Positions 36,091-45,346 of a stretch of DNA of 64,000 bases are shown here, in pieces. Location: assembly GCF_008923185.1 (NCBI RefSeq), contig NZ_WBMT01000003.1:124001-188000 (forward strand). The letters are read 5' to 3'. The translations under genes were made by a program, and so were the position numbers. Source of the DNA: Actinomadura rudentiformis (lineage in GTDB: Bacteria > Actinomycetota > Actinomycetes > Streptosporangiales > Streptosporangiaceae). The notes under the pieces are model-generated. The model was not told the DNA's origin. It worked only from the letters and a program-made list of their open reading frames with translations, and did no database searches. Each line of letters starts with the position of its first letter. Position 1 is the stretch's first letter.

Positions 36091-36100
36091 TAGGATGGAC
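36085..36100. promoter_or_regulatory. palindrome between azlC and XRE-cupin regulator
   Basis: GTCCAT-TAGG-ATGGAC is a perfect 16-bp palindrome at the azlC start, about 52 bp before the regulator start. Candidate binding site for the divergent regulator. Confidence 0.45.
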
Positions 36101-36151
36101 AGACGTGGCGGAGTTCGTCAAATCGAACAACTGATAGTCTGGAGCGAACAC

Positions 36152-36709
36152 GTGGAGCAGCAAGGCCCGCCCCTTGACCTCATCGCGGCCTCGATCCGGC
36201 GGGAACGCGAGCGTGCCGGCCTGTCGCAGACCGAGCTGGCGCGGCGGGCGGGCATCGCCAAGTCCACGATGTCCCAGCTGGAGTCGGGCGCCGGCAACCC
36301 GAGCGTGGAGACGTTGTGGGCTCTCGGTGTCGCGCTGGACATCCCGTTCAGCAGGCTGGTCGAGCCGCCGCGCCGCAACGTGCAGGTGATCCGTGCCGGT
36401 GAGGGACCCGTCACCCACTCCGAGCAGGCCAACTACGCGGCCACGCTGCTGGCGTCGTGCCCGCCCAACGCCCGCCGGGATCTCTACCGGCTGGACGTCC
36501 AGCCCGGCGAGCCCCGGATCTCCGAGCCCCATATGGCCGGCACGTCCGAGCACGTCGTGGTCGGCACCGGCCGCGCACTCGTCGGACCGGTGGAGGAGCC
36601 CGTCGAACTCGGCCCCGGCGACTACATCAGCTATCCGGGCGACGCGCCGCACATCTTCAGGGCGCTGGAGCCGGACACCACGGCGGTCATCCTGATGGAG
36701 CACATCTGA
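36152..36709 (+). CDS. XRE-family regulator with C-terminal cupin
   Basis: A 185-residue protein: HTH_3 (about 10-62, with LSQTELARRAGIAKSTMSQLE) and a cupin (about 105-183, with SEHVVVGTGRALVG and GDAPHIFRAL). The cupin likely binds a small ligand. GTG 36152 is chosen for GGAG seven bases upstream; earlier in-frame ATGs lack sites. Divergent from azlCD, as is common for regulators of amino-acid exporters. Confidence 0.88.
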   Translation: MEQQGPPLDLIAASIRRERERAGLSQTELARRAGIAKSTMSQLESGAGNPSVETLWALGVALDIPFSRLVEPPRRNVQVIRAGEGPVTHSEQANYAATLLASCPPNARRDLYRLDVQPGEPRISEPHMAGTSEHVVVGTGRALVGPVEEPVELGPGDYISYPGDAPHIFRALEPDTTAVILMEHI

Positions 36710-36737
36710 CGGAACGGCCTTCGGGTGCCGGTGCCGC

Positions 36738-36801
36738 GCTCATTCGGTGCCCGGCTCATTCGGTGCCCGGCTCATTCGGTGCCCGGCTCATTCGGTGCGC
36801 A
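36738..36801 (-). repeat. four 16-bp tandem repeats over the permease stop codon
   Basis: 16-bp units at 36738-36753, 36754-36769, 36770-36785 and 36786-36801 (last one with a mismatch). The last contains the TGA of the permease gene. On the coding strand each unit carries GAATGAGC, so the stop context is copied three times downstream of the gene. Confidence 0.85.
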
Positions 36802-37975
36802 GGGCGATGACGGGGTCGAGGCGGCCCGCCCGCCGCGCCGGGACGACGCCGAAGAAGATCCCGACCCCGGCCGAGACCACGAACGCCAGCACGGGCGACC
36901 ACCAGGTGATCGCGGCCGGGACGGGCGACAACGCCGTGATCGTGAGCGAGAGGCCCGCGCCGAGCAGGATCCCGGCCGTGCCGCCGATCGTGGTCAGCAG
37001 CACGGCCTCCACCAGGAACTGGGCCAGGATGTCGCGCTGCCGGGCGCCCAGGGCCTTGCGCAGCCCGATCTCCCTCGTCCGCTCGCGCACGCTGACCAGC
37101 ATGATGTTGGAGACACCGACCCCGCCGACCAGCAGGGAGATCGCGGCGATCGCGGCGAGCACGCCGGTGAGCGCGCTCAGCACGGTGCCGATGGTGCCGA
37201 GCAGCTGTGTCTGCGTGATCGCCGAGAACTGCTCGCCCTGGTACTTGCGCTGCAGGGCGTCCACGACGTCCTTCTGGAGGCGCGGGATGTCGTCGCTCGT
37301 CGGCGCCCGGATGGCAAGGAAGTCGATCCGGTCGACGCCGAACATCCGCTGCGCCGTGGTCACCGGAACGTGGACCTCGGCGTCCCGCGTCTGCCCGAAC
37401 GTCTGCCCGACCTCCTCGAAGACCCCGACGACACGGAACCGCGTGCCGCTCGCGATCGCGACCTGGCGGCCCACCGGATCGACGTCCCCGAAGAGCCGGC
37501 GGGCGATGTCCGACCCGAGCACGACGACACGGCGGCGGGTCTCGACGTCCGTACGGCTGAGGTAGCGGCCCCGGCGCAGCGGGCGGTCGAAGACGTTCTG
37601 CACGTTCTCGTTCGCGCCGACGATGCTGGAGAACGTCTGCGCACGGCCCGCCCGTACGGTCTCGCCGGAGTTGAGGGCGACCGCGATCTGCCCTTCGTCG
37701 CCCGTCACCCGGCCGAGGTAGGTGACGTCCTCCAGCTGCATGCGGCTGATCGTGGGCGCCGCGCCGAACGAGAACTCCCCCGGCGCGACGAAGATGATGT
37801 TGGACCCGAGGCCCTCGATCTCGTTCTCCACCAGGTTGCGGGCGCCGGTCCCGATCGCCACCAGCACCACCACCGCGGCGACCCCGACGACCACGCCGAA
37901 CATCGTCAGCGCGCTGCGCAGCCGGTTGACGCGCAACGCCTCCAGCGCCACCCGGAACGACTCGCCGAGCCTCAT
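36788..37975 (-). CDS. MacB-type ABC transporter permease, second system
   Basis: A 395-residue permease: TM1 near 22-45, a large extracytoplasmic domain (MacB_PCD-like), then three TM helices and the GVVPARRAGRLDPVIALR end. ERTREIGLRKALGARQRDIL is the conserved coupling region. It starts 11 bp after the ATPase gene. Distinct in sequence from the permease at 6180. Confidence 0.92.
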   Translation of the reverse strand: MRLGESFRVALEALRVNRLRSALTMFGVVVGVAAVVVLVAIGTGARNLVENEIEGLGSNIIFVAPGEFSFGAAPTISRMQLEDVTYLGRVTGDEGQIAVALNSGETVRAGRAQTFSSIVGANENVQNVFDRPLRRGRYLSRTDVETRRRVVVLGSDIARRLFGDVDPVGRQVAIASGTRFRVVGVFEEVGQTFGQTRDAEVHVPVTTAQRMFGVDRIDFLAIRAPTSDDIPRLQKDVVDALQRKYQGEQFSAITQTQLLGTIGTVLSALTGVLAAIAAISLLVGGVGVSNIMLVSVRERTREIGLRKALGARQRDILAQFLVEAVLLTTIGGTAGILLGAGLSLTITALSPVPAAITWWSPVLAFVVSAGVGIFFGVVPARRAGRLDPVIALRTE

Positions 37976-37985
37976 CAGCCCGGCC

Positions 37986-38672
37986 TCACGAGACGTCGCG
38001 TTCGATGAGGCCGTCACGGATGTGGATCTGCCGCCGGGCCCGTTCGGCCACGTCCGGCTCGTGCGTGACCAGCACGATCGCCACACCCTGCTCGGTGTTG
38101 AGCCGTTCCAGCAGGTCCATCACCTCGTGGCCGGTACGGGTGTCGAGGTTGCCGGTGGGCTCGTCCGCCAGCACCACCCCGGGATCGCCGACCAGCGCCC
38201 GCGCGATCGCCACGCGCTGCTGCTCACCGCCGGACAGCTGGCTGGGCCGGTGATCGAGCCGGTGCGCCAGCCCCACGGTGTCGAGCGCGGAGATGGCCCT
38301 GCGGCGGCGTTCGCCGCGCCCGATCCCGCGGTAGACCAGCGGGAGCGCCACGTTCTCCCGCGCGCTCGTACGGGCGAGCAGGTGGAACGACTGGAAGACG
38401 AAGCCGATCTGCGAATTGCGGAGTTCGGCCAGTTCGGTCTCGGTGAGCGTGGCGACGTCCTTGCCGCCGATGCGCAGGAGACCGCGGGTCGGGCGGTCGA
38501 GGCAGCCGAGCAGGTGCATGAGCGTGGACTTGCCCGAGCCGGAGGGGCCCAGGATCGCGACGAACTCCCCCGGGTCGATGCGGACGCTCACGCCGCGGAG
38601 GGCCTCCACGTCCACGCCGTCCATCGTGTACGTACGGGTGACGTCCACTGCTTCGAGCGCGGGTTCGGTCAC
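37986..38672 (-). CDS. ABC transporter ATP-binding protein (MacB/LolD type), second system
   Basis: A 228-residue ATPase with GPSGSGKST, LSGGEQQRVAIARAL and VVLADEPTGNLD. GTG 38672 overlaps the adaptor stop (GTGA). Unlike the ATPase at 7442 it has no repeat tail, which marks that tail as an add-on. Confidence 0.95.
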   Translation of the reverse strand: MTEPALEAVDVTRTYTMDGVDVEALRGVSVRIDPGEFVAILGPSGSGKSTLMHLLGCLDRPTRGLLRIGGKDVATLTETELAELRNSQIGFVFQSFHLLARTSARENVALPLVYRGIGRGERRRRAISALDTVGLAHRLDHRPSQLSGGEQQRVAIARALVGDPGVVLADEPTGNLDTRTGHEVMDLLERLNTEQGVAIVLVTHEPDVAERARRQIHIRDGLIERDVS

Positions 38673-40060
38673 GTGGAGAGCTCCTGGCCCTGCCGGACCG
38701 AGTCGGCGCCGCGGACGACGACCTCCTCGCCCTCCCTCAGACCGCGGGTGACCTCGACGGTCGTGTCGCCCTGGGCGCCGAGCCGGACCACGCGCCGCTG
38801 CGCCCGGCCACCGACCACCGCCCACACGACCGAGTCGCGGCCGCTGCTGACGATCGCGGCGGAGGGCACCGACAGCACGTCGGTCACCTCGCGTACGCGC
38901 AGGTTGACCACCGCGCTCATCCCCGGCTTGGGCATGGGCGCCCGGCCGCCACCGGAGAGCGTGCCCTCCTTGAGGACGAGCGTGACCTTGTACGTCACAC
39001 CGCCGCCGGTGGACTCCTTCGGGGTGACGCCGACGCCGGTGACCTCGGCGGTGTACGTGCCGCCCTGGACGGCGTCGAACTCCGCATCGGCCTCGACGCC
39101 CTCCCTGATCTGCAGCACGTCGGTCTCGTCGACGTCGGCGGCGAGGGAGAGCCGGGAGACGTCCGTGACCGTGACCACCGCGTCGCCGCTGGAGACCGGG
39201 GCGCCGGTCGCGATCGAGGAGGCGTCCTTGGCGGTGCCGCCACCGAGGCCGCCCAGCGCCGCGAGGCCGGAGGCCGCCGAACCGCCCGCACCGCCGCCCT
39301 GCCCTGCGAGCTGCTGGGGCAGCCGGCTCGCCAGGTCGCCGAGCCCGCCACCGCCGCCCGCGGGGCCGCCCAGGCTGACGACGCCGTCGAACGGAGCCTT
39401 GATCGTGAGAGCCTTGACGGTGCGTTCGGCGGCCCGTACCGCGGCGCGCGTCTGCACGCGCTGGGCCGCGGTGATCGAGGAGAACGCGTTGCCGACACTG
39501 CCGAGGCCCGCGTTCAGGCGGGCGACGGCGTCGCGGGCGGCCGCGGCGGCGGCCCGGTACTCGCCCTCGGCCCTGGTGATCCCGGCGAGGACGAGCGCGC
39601 GCTGGCGCAGGTCAGGGATCTTCAGCGCGACCTTCCGGGCGGCGGAGAAACCCTGGCGCGCGCTCCGGTCCGTCTTGCGCTGGAAGCCCGACATGTCGAG
39701 GGCGGCGGGCATGTCGACGCCGCCCCCGGCGAGAGAGCCGTCGGCCTCGCGAGCCTGGGCGAGCTGCTCCCGGGCGGTGGGCGAGCCGATCTTCGCGAGA
39801 ACGTCGCCCTCCTGCACCCGGTCGCCGTCCCCCACGTACAGGCGCTCGATCGTGCCCTCGGCGGACGCGCGCAGCGTCGCGGCGGCACGCGCGGAGACGG
39901 TGGCCGGGGCCTCGACGACCTCGGCGACATCGGAACGCAGCACCTTGCCCAGCCGGACCCGGTCGGTGTCGTCGTCGCCGCTGCAGGCACTGAGCTGCGC
40001 GGCCAGCAGCACGGCGACCGCGACCGCGGGGATGTAACGCCGCACTGACATGCGCGTCAT
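38669..40060 (-). CDS. MacA-like efflux adaptor lipoprotein, second system
   Basis: A 463-residue adaptor with a lipobox (LSAC near residue 27), a long helical hairpin (about 95-225) and HlyD/barrel domains. A Gly-rich insertion lies near 235-290. C-terminal VPSAAIV and the GVVSLGGPAGG segment fit MFP proteins. It lacks the peptidoglycan-binding domain of the first system. ATG 40060 or ATG 40051 could be used; neither has a strong site. The pair of systems shows two different wall-spanning solutions in one window. Confidence 0.85.
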   Translation of the reverse strand: MTRMSVRRYIPAVAVAVLLAAQLSACSGDDDTDRVRLGKVLRSDVAEVVEAPATVSARAAATLRASAEGTIERLYVGDGDRVQEGDVLAKIGSPTAREQLAQAREADGSLAGGGVDMPAALDMSGFQRKTDRSARQGFSAARKVALKIPDLRQRALVLAGITRAEGEYRAAAAAARDAVARLNAGLGSVGNAFSSITAAQRVQTRAAVRAAERTVKALTIKAPFDGVVSLGGPAGGGGGLGDLASRLPQQLAGQGGGAGGSAASGLAALGGLGGGTAKDASSIATGAPVSSGDAVVTVTDVSRLSLAADVDETDVLQIREGVEADAEFDAVQGGTYTAEVTGVGVTPKESTGGGVTYKVTLVLKEGTLSGGGRAPMPKPGMSAVVNLRVREVTDVLSVPSAAIVSSGRDSVVWAVVGGRAQRRVVRLGAQGDTTVEVTRGLREGEEVVVRGADSVRQGQELST

Positions 40061-40162
40061 CGTAAAAGCGTGCCGATCCCCACGTAAGGCCCTTAGCGGG
40101 CGATCTCCACCCGGCTGGCCTCTCCCGGTCATCGAGTGAGATCTGCGTCACCCTCTGGGGGG

Positions 40163-40585
40163 TCACACCCTGGAGGCATGAGCCCCCGAGTCGTGTCTCG
40201 CGCCCGAGCGCACGGTGAAGAAGCCGACCAGGGCCGCCAGCGCGGCGATGCCCTCCCCCACGAGGCTGATGGTCTTCTCCATGTACCAGACCGGCTCGTG
40301 CATGGCCGGGAGCGGACCGAGCCGGCCCACGTCCACGTAGTAGTAGAGGAGCAGCGCCCCGACCGCGCTCGCCGCCACCAGGAAGGCGATCGCGTAGGTC
40401 ACGCGGTTGGCCAGCACGAGCACGAGAACGGCGACCAGGCCGGCGACGATCGCCTGGGCCTGGAAGAGCACCTCGCCGTCGATGGAGCCACCCTGGCTGC
40501 CCTTCATGTCGGGCGCGAACTGCCAGTGAACGTATGCGTCGGCTGCCAGTCCGGCGGCCACGAGGAGACGCAGCAGGATTCCCAT
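40163..40585 (-). CDS. small four-TM membrane protein
   Basis: A 140-residue protein with four hydrophobic segments and a short charged C-terminus. The first helix (ILLRLLVAAGLAADAYVHW) is the most conserved-looking. I do not recognise a family. It is separated from the adaptor by about 100 bp and from proC by 94 bp. Confidence 0.6.
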   Translation of the reverse strand: MGILLRLLVAAGLAADAYVHWQFAPDMKGSQGGSIDGEVLFQAQAIVAGLVAVLVLVLANRVTYAIAFLVAASAVGALLLYYYVDVGRLGPLPAMHEPVWYMEKTISLVGEGIAALAALVGFFTVRSGARHDSGAHASRV

Positions 40586-40679
40586 ACTCACTACACGGCC
40601 ACAACCCCCTCTTCGGATCAATGGCCGCACGGAGTTATCTACGGAAATATGCCCCTGCCACCGGGGTCGTTCGCGGAGG

Positions 40680-41474
40680 TCAGCCGCCCGCGAGCTCGCG
40701 GCCACGGTCTCGGGCGGCCTCGATGGCCTCCAGCACCGCCGCCCGGACGCCGTGCTTCTCCAGCTCCCGGATCGCGGCGATGGTCGTGCCGCCCGGGGAG
40801 GTCACGGCCTCGCGCAGCAGCACGGGGTGCTCGCCGGAGTCGCGCAACATGACCGCGGCGCCCACCGCCGACTGGATCACCATCTCCAGCGCGGCGGCGC
40901 GCGGCATGCCGAGCAGGATCCCGGCGTCGACCATCGCCTCGACCAGGTAGTAGAAGTAGGCCGGGCCACTGCCGGAGAGCGCGGTGGCGCCGTCCTGCAG
41001 CGACTCGGGGATGCGCAGCACCTTGCCGACGGGACTCAGCAGCTCCTCGGCCAGCTTGAGGTGTTCCTCACCGGCGTGCGACCCGGCGGAGATCACGCTC
41101 ATCGCCTCGTCCACATGCACCGGGGTGTTGGACATGACCCGGACGACCGGCACGCCCTCGGGCAGCCGATCCTCGATGAACGCGGTGGTGATGCCGGCCG
41201 CCATCGAGATCACGAGCCGGCCCGCCGGGATGTGCCCGCTCACCTCGTCCAGCAGCACGCCCATGTCCTGCGGCTTGACCGCGAGGATGAGCACGTCGGC
41301 GGTGGTGGCCGCCTCGACGTTGGTCACGATGTCGATGCCGTAGCGCTCGCGCAGCAGCGCGCCGCGTTCCTCGCGGCGGGCCGTGGCCATCAGCTCGGCG
41401 GGGCGGCGCCCGGCCCGGAGGACACCGGAGAGCAGCGCCTCGCCCATCTTGCCGGCGCCCAGAATCGCGATCAT
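40680..41474 (-). CDS. proC: pyrroline-5-carboxylate reductase
   Basis: A 264-residue enzyme reducing pyrroline-5-carboxylate to proline with NAD(P)H. The N-terminal MIAILGAGKMGEALLSG nucleotide motif and the C-terminal SPGGTTIAAI signature are intact. GAGGTG before ATG 41474 is a clear ribosome-binding site. The adjacent gene encodes the opposite, catabolic step (proline dehydrogenase). Confidence 0.96.
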   Translation of the reverse strand: MIAILGAGKMGEALLSGVLRAGRRPAELMATARREERGALLRERYGIDIVTNVEAATTADVLILAVKPQDMGVLLDEVSGHIPAGRLVISMAAGITTAFIEDRLPEGVPVVRVMSNTPVHVDEAMSVISAGSHAGEEHLKLAEELLSPVGKVLRIPESLQDGATALSGSGPAYFYYLVEAMVDAGILLGMPRAAALEMVIQSAVGAAVMLRDSGEHPVLLREAVTSPGGTTIAAIRELEKHGVRAAVLEAIEAARDRGRELAGG

Positions 41475-41489
41475 TTTGCACCTCGGATA

Positions 41490-41505
41490 GGGAACGAACG
41501 TTCCC
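41490..41505. promoter_or_regulatory. palindrome with SOS-box-like core upstream of proC
   Basis: GGGAAC-GAAC-GTTCCC is a perfect 16-bp palindrome, 16 bp before the proC ATG. Its core GAAC-N4-GTTC fits the actinobacterial LexA half-site spacing, though the flanking C/G of the consensus is absent. Confidence 0.35.
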
Positions 41506-41525
41506 CACCCTAGCGCCGCACGGGC

Positions 41526-42446
41526 TCAGGACTTGCTGGCCAGCGACCTGAGGAAGAAGCCGAGGTTGGCAGGGCGCTCGGCCAGGCGGCGCATGAAATA
41601 GCCGTACCACTCCTGCCCGTACGCGACGTACACGCGCATCTGGGCCCCCTGGCCCGCAAGGCGGCGCTGCTCCTGAGGGCGGATCCCGTACAACATCTGG
41701 TATTCGAAGCTCTCGGGCTCGCGCTCGTTCAGCACGGCGAGGGCACCGGCGATGTCGATCAGGCGGGGGTCGTGCGTGGCGAGCATCGGGTAGCCCTTGC
41801 CGGCCATCAGGACCTTCATGCAGCGCACATACGACTTGTTGACCTCGTCCTTGTCGGCGAAGGCCACGTCCTCGGGGGCTGCGTAGGCGCCCTTGCAGAG
41901 CCGTACGCGGGATTCCTCGTAGGCGAGTTCGGCACAGTATTCCTCGGAGCGCCGCAGGTAGGCCTGGATGGCCACCCCCGTATCCGGGAAGTCGCGGCGC
42001 AGCTCGTGCACGATCCGCAGCGTGGAGTCGACCGTCGTGTGGTCTTCCATGTCCAGGGTGACCGTGGTGCTCGCCTGGCGGGCCGCAGTGCAGATGCGCC
42101 GCGCGTTCTCCAGGGCCAGGTCCTCGTCGAACGCCTGGCCGAGCGCGGTGAGCTTGAGCGAGGCCTCGGCCCGCGTGCCCAGCCCGGCGCCGGCCAGCCG
42201 GTCGAGCAGCTCGACATAGGCCTTGACGGTCGCCTCCGCCTGCCCGGCGTCGAGGGTGTCCTCCCCGAGCACGTCCAGGGTGACGAGCAGACCCTCGCCG
42301 GTGAGCTTCTCGGTGGCGCGCAGGGCGTCATCGACCGATTCGCCCGCCACGAAGCGGTGCACGACGCCGCGCGTGAGGGGCGCGGTCTCCACGAGTTTGC
42401 GTACGCCGCCACTGCGCGAGGCGACCAGCAGGGCCTGACGAAGCAC
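41526..42446 (-). CDS. proline dehydrogenase
   Basis: A 306-residue FAD-dependent TIM barrel without the PutA aldehyde-dehydrogenase half, typical of actinomycete monofunctional enzymes. EDHTTVDSTL, LRRSEEYCAEL, RLCKGAY and the C-terminal YGIRPQEQRRL blocks are present. GTG 42446 follows AAGGGGATG. It precedes proC by 51 bp, so synthesis and breakdown genes lie together. Confidence 0.93.
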   Translation of the reverse strand: MLRQALLVASRSGGVRKLVETAPLTRGVVHRFVAGESVDDALRATEKLTGEGLLVTLDVLGEDTLDAGQAEATVKAYVELLDRLAGAGLGTRAEASLKLTALGQAFDEDLALENARRICTAARQASTTVTLDMEDHTTVDSTLRIVHELRRDFPDTGVAIQAYLRRSEEYCAELAYEESRVRLCKGAYAAPEDVAFADKDEVNKSYVRCMKVLMAGKGYPMLATHDPRLIDIAGALAVLNEREPESFEYQMLYGIRPQEQRRLAGQGAQMRVYVAYGQEWYGYFMRRLAERPANLGFFLRSLASKS

Positions 42447-42579
42447 TTCACATCCCCTTGTCCGGTGGGGACGACTCTGTCCCCTTCTTCAGGTTAATGC
42501 CCGGGCGGGAACGACGATCACGCGGGCAGAGCCGGTCGGCCGGCCGGAAACCCGGATCGGCCCGGAAGGCCCTGGTGGT

Positions 42580-43815
42580 TCAGGAGACAGTGCCGACGCG
42601 GTTGACGCCGCCGTACTTGGCCACGTACTCGGCCATCCCCGCGGTCTTCACGGCGTTGAAGAGCGCGCCCGCCTTCGTCCGGTCCAGCAGGACGACGCTC
42701 TGCTTGCCGCGCTGGGCGCTGCCCTTGTTGGGCGCGGTGATGAACGCGACGTTGGAGGCCCGGATGTTGCGGAGGCTGATCGCCAGCGAACGGAGCTTGC
42801 CGGCGTCGACCTCCTCGTCCACGCTGATCGACTTGGTGAACGCCGAGAGGAAACGGTCGAGCTTGAGCGGGTTGGAGATGGTGCCGCCGTCCGCGGCCTT
42901 CTTGGCCAGGGCGCCCAGGAACGCCTGCTGCCGCTTGATCCGGTCGAAGTCGCCGTTCGGCAGGTTGTAGCGCTGCCGCACGAAGAGCAGGGCCTTCTCA
43001 CCGTCCAGCTTCTGCCGCCCGGCGGGCCAGTTGACCTTGCGGGCCGGGTCGTACACGCTCTGCGCGATGTCCACCTCGACGCCGCCGAGCGCGTCGGTCA
43101 TGGACTTGAAGCCCTCGAAGTCGATGGCGCCGAAGTGGTCGATCCGGACGCCGGTGAGCTTCTCGACGGTATCGATCAGCAGGGGCGGGCCGCCGAACGA
43201 GAACGCGGCGTTGATCTTCTGGTTGCCGTATCCGGGGATCTCGACCCACGAGTCGCGGGGGAACGAGACCACGTACGCCTTGCTCCGGTCGGCCGGCAGG
43301 TGCAGCAGCATGATCGTGTCCGACCGCTGCCTGCCCGGCTTCCACACCTGGCCGCCGTCACCCGTGGTGCCCATGTCGGCCCGGGTGTCCGAGCCGACGA
43401 GCAGCCAGTTCTCGGTGCCGGTCACGTTCGGCCCGGGACGGTTCTTGCCGGTCGGCATCGCGCCGCGGATGCGGTCGATGTTGCCGTTGTACGAGGACTG
43501 CCGCTGCCAGAGGAGCCCGCCGATCCCCGCCACCACGAGGAGCACGAAGACCAGCACGGCGGCCAGGACGCGGGGCCACCGGCGCTTCCGCTTGACGCCG
43601 TCCTCCCCGTCGTCCGGCAGGCCAGGTGCCCCGGGCGTGCCGTGCTCACCGGGCCCGCCTGGTTCGGCGGCGGGCTCGAAGAGACCTGCGGTTAGCCCCT
43701 GCGGCGGCTGCCCCTGCCCCTGCGGCGGCTGCCCCAGCGGCGGCTGGCCCTGCGACTGCGGCGGTGCTGGCTGCGGGTGCGGCGCCTGGGGGCCCGGTGA
43801 GTCTAGTGGGCTCAT
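42580..43815 (-). CDS. LytR-CpsA-Psr (LCP) family cell-wall ligase
   Basis: A 411-residue type II membrane protein: Pro/Gln-rich cytoplasmic N-terminus (1-75), TM near 81-104, then the LCP domain with WLLVGSDTRAD, QRSDTIMLLHL, FPRDSWVEI, KINAAFSFGG and FVRQRYNL. LCP enzymes attach wall polymers to peptidoglycan. No Shine-Dalgarno sequence precedes ATG 43815, and the promoter proposed below would give a leader of only about five bases. Confidence 0.95.
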   Translation of the reverse strand: MSPLDSPGPQAPHPQPAPPQSQGQPPLGQPPQGQGQPPQGLTAGLFEPAAEPGGPGEHGTPGAPGLPDDGEDGVKRKRRWPRVLAAVLVFVLLVVAGIGGLLWQRQSSYNGNIDRIRGAMPTGKNRPGPNVTGTENWLLVGSDTRADMGTTGDGGQVWKPGRQRSDTIMLLHLPADRSKAYVVSFPRDSWVEIPGYGNQKINAAFSFGGPPLLIDTVEKLTGVRIDHFGAIDFEGFKSMTDALGGVEVDIAQSVYDPARKVNWPAGRQKLDGEKALLFVRQRYNLPNGDFDRIKRQQAFLGALAKKAADGGTISNPLKLDRFLSAFTKSISVDEEVDAGKLRSLAISLRNIRASNVAFITAPNKGSAQRGKQSVVLLDRTKAGALFNAVKTAGMAEYVAKYGGVNRVGTVS

Positions 43816-43826
43816 GGCGCCGGAGG

Positions 43827-43856
43827 TTATCAGCCGGTTGGGTCCGCTTTAGCCAA
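43827..43856 (-). promoter_or_regulatory. candidate promoter of the LCP gene, near-leaderless
   Basis: On the minus strand TTGGCT (43856-43851), an 18-bp spacer and TGATAA (43832-43827) lie just before the gene. The expected start point is about 43820, five bases from the ATG. Confidence 0.4.
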
Positions 43857-43874
43857 GGGAAAAAGGTTCCATCG

Positions 43875-44609
43875 TCACGGTGTGCGGCGGCGGAGCGTGG
43901 CGGCGCCGAAGACGAGGGCCAGCAGGGCGAAGCCCGCGATGACCACCATGTCGCGGACGAGATTCCCGGTGACGTCGGCGCTCACGGTGACCTCCTTCAT
44001 CGCGTCCACCGTGTACGACAGCGGCAGGACGTTGGAGATGCCCTCCAGCCAGCCGACCATCTGGTCGCGCGGGACGAACAGGCCGCACAGCAGCATCTGC
44101 GGCAGCACGAACGCCGGCATGAGCTGCACCGCCTGGAACTCCGTACGGGCGAACGCGCTGGAGAACAGGCCGAGCGCCACACCGAGCACCGAGCAGAGCA
44201 GTGCCGAGACGACCAGCGACCACAGTGAGCCGTTCAGGTCGAGGCCGAGCCAGGTGAGCGAGATCGCGAGCACAACCCCCACCTGGAGCAGGGCGACGAG
44301 GCTGAACGCCAGCGCGTAGCCGAGGAGCAGGTCGAGCTTGCCGGTCGGCATGGTCATCAGCCGTTCCAGCGTGCCGCTCGTCCGCTCGCGGAGCGTGGCC
44401 ACCGAGGTCACCACGAACATGATCACGAACGGGAAGATGCCCAGCAGCAGCGGGCCGATCCGGTCGAACAGCGCGGGGGCGTCGAACACGTAGCGCAGCA
44501 GGATCATCAGCAGCGTCGGCACGCCGACGATCAGGCCGATCGTGCGGTGGTCATGGCGCAGCTGGGCCAGGATCCGCTGCGTCGTCGCCAAGGTGATGGA
44601 GAGGTTCAC
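43875..44609 (-). CDS. ABC-2 type transporter permease
   Basis: A 244-residue six-TM permease of the DrrB/ABC-2 kind, with RERTSGTLERLMTMP between TM2 and TM3 and FVPRDQMVGWLEGISNVLP near the end. GTG 44609 overlaps the ATPase stop (GTGA). With its ATPase it should export a drug or lipid-like compound. Confidence 0.92.
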   Translation of the reverse strand: MNLSITLATTQRILAQLRHDHRTIGLIVGVPTLLMILLRYVFDAPALFDRIGPLLLGIFPFVIMFVVTSVATLRERTSGTLERLMTMPTGKLDLLLGYALAFSLVALLQVGVVLAISLTWLGLDLNGSLWSLVVSALLCSVLGVALGLFSSAFARTEFQAVQLMPAFVLPQMLLCGLFVPRDQMVGWLEGISNVLPLSYTVDAMKEVTVSADVTGNLVRDMVVIAGFALLALVFGAATLRRRTP

Positions 44610-45340
44610 GCCCGGGCTCCTTCCCGTTCGGTGATCAGCTGGAGGAAGACCTTCTCCAGATCGTCGATGCCGGCGCGGGCGCGCAGCCCGTCCGGGGTGT
44701 CGTCGGCGAGGATCTCGCCCTCGCGCATCAGCAGGAGCCGGTCGGTGCGGCCCGCCTCGTCCATGACGTGGCTGGAGACGATGAGCGTGGTGCCCCGCTC
44801 GGCCAGTTGCCGGAAGAGCCGCCACAACTCTTCGCGCAGAACCGGGTCGAGGCCGACCGTCGGCTCGTCCAGCACCAGCAACTCCGGCGTGCCCAGCAGG
44901 GCGACCGCCAGGTTGGCGCGGTTGTGCTGGCCCCCGGACAGGGTCGCGACGATCTGGTCGCGATGCCGGGTGAGCCCGACCTCCTCGATGACCCGGTCTG
45001 CGTCCTCCTTCGGCGCCCCCAGTACCGAGGCGAAGTAGCGCAGGTTCTCGTGAACGCTCAGGTCGTCGTAGACGGCCGGGCTCTGGGTCGCGTAACCCAC
45101 GCGCTTGCGCAGGGCCTTGGAGCCCGCCGTGTCGCCCAGCACGCTCACCGTGCCGCTCTTGACGATCTGCACGCCGACCAGGGCGCGCATCAACGTCGTC
45201 TTGCCGCATCCGCTCGGGCCGAGAAGCCCGACCACCGAGCCGCGCGGAACATCGAACGTGAGCCCGTGCAGCACCTCACGGCCACCTCGCACCACCGTCA
45301 GGTCACGCACGCTCACCGCCGCCGGACTAGAACTCATCAT
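44606..45340 (-). CDS. ABC-2 transporter ATP-binding protein
   Basis: A 244-residue ATPase with GPSGCGKTT, LSGGQHNRANLAVAL and LVLDEPTVGLD. The signature region lacks the usual QR pair after LSGGQ. The start ATG 45340 (followed by a second ATG) coincides with the predicted transcription start, so the message may be leaderless. A TetR gene lies just upstream on the same strand. Confidence 0.93.
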   Translation of the reverse strand: MMSSSPAAVSVRDLTVVRGGREVLHGLTFDVPRGSVVGLLGPSGCGKTTLMRALVGVQIVKSGTVSVLGDTAGSKALRKRVGYATQSPAVYDDLSVHENLRYFASVLGAPKEDADRVIEEVGLTRHRDQIVATLSGGQHNRANLAVALLGTPELLVLDEPTVGLDPVLREELWRLFRQLAERGTTLIVSSHVMDEAGRTDRLLLMREGEILADDTPDGLRARAGIDDLEKVFLQLITEREGARA

Positions 45341-45346
45341 GTGTTG

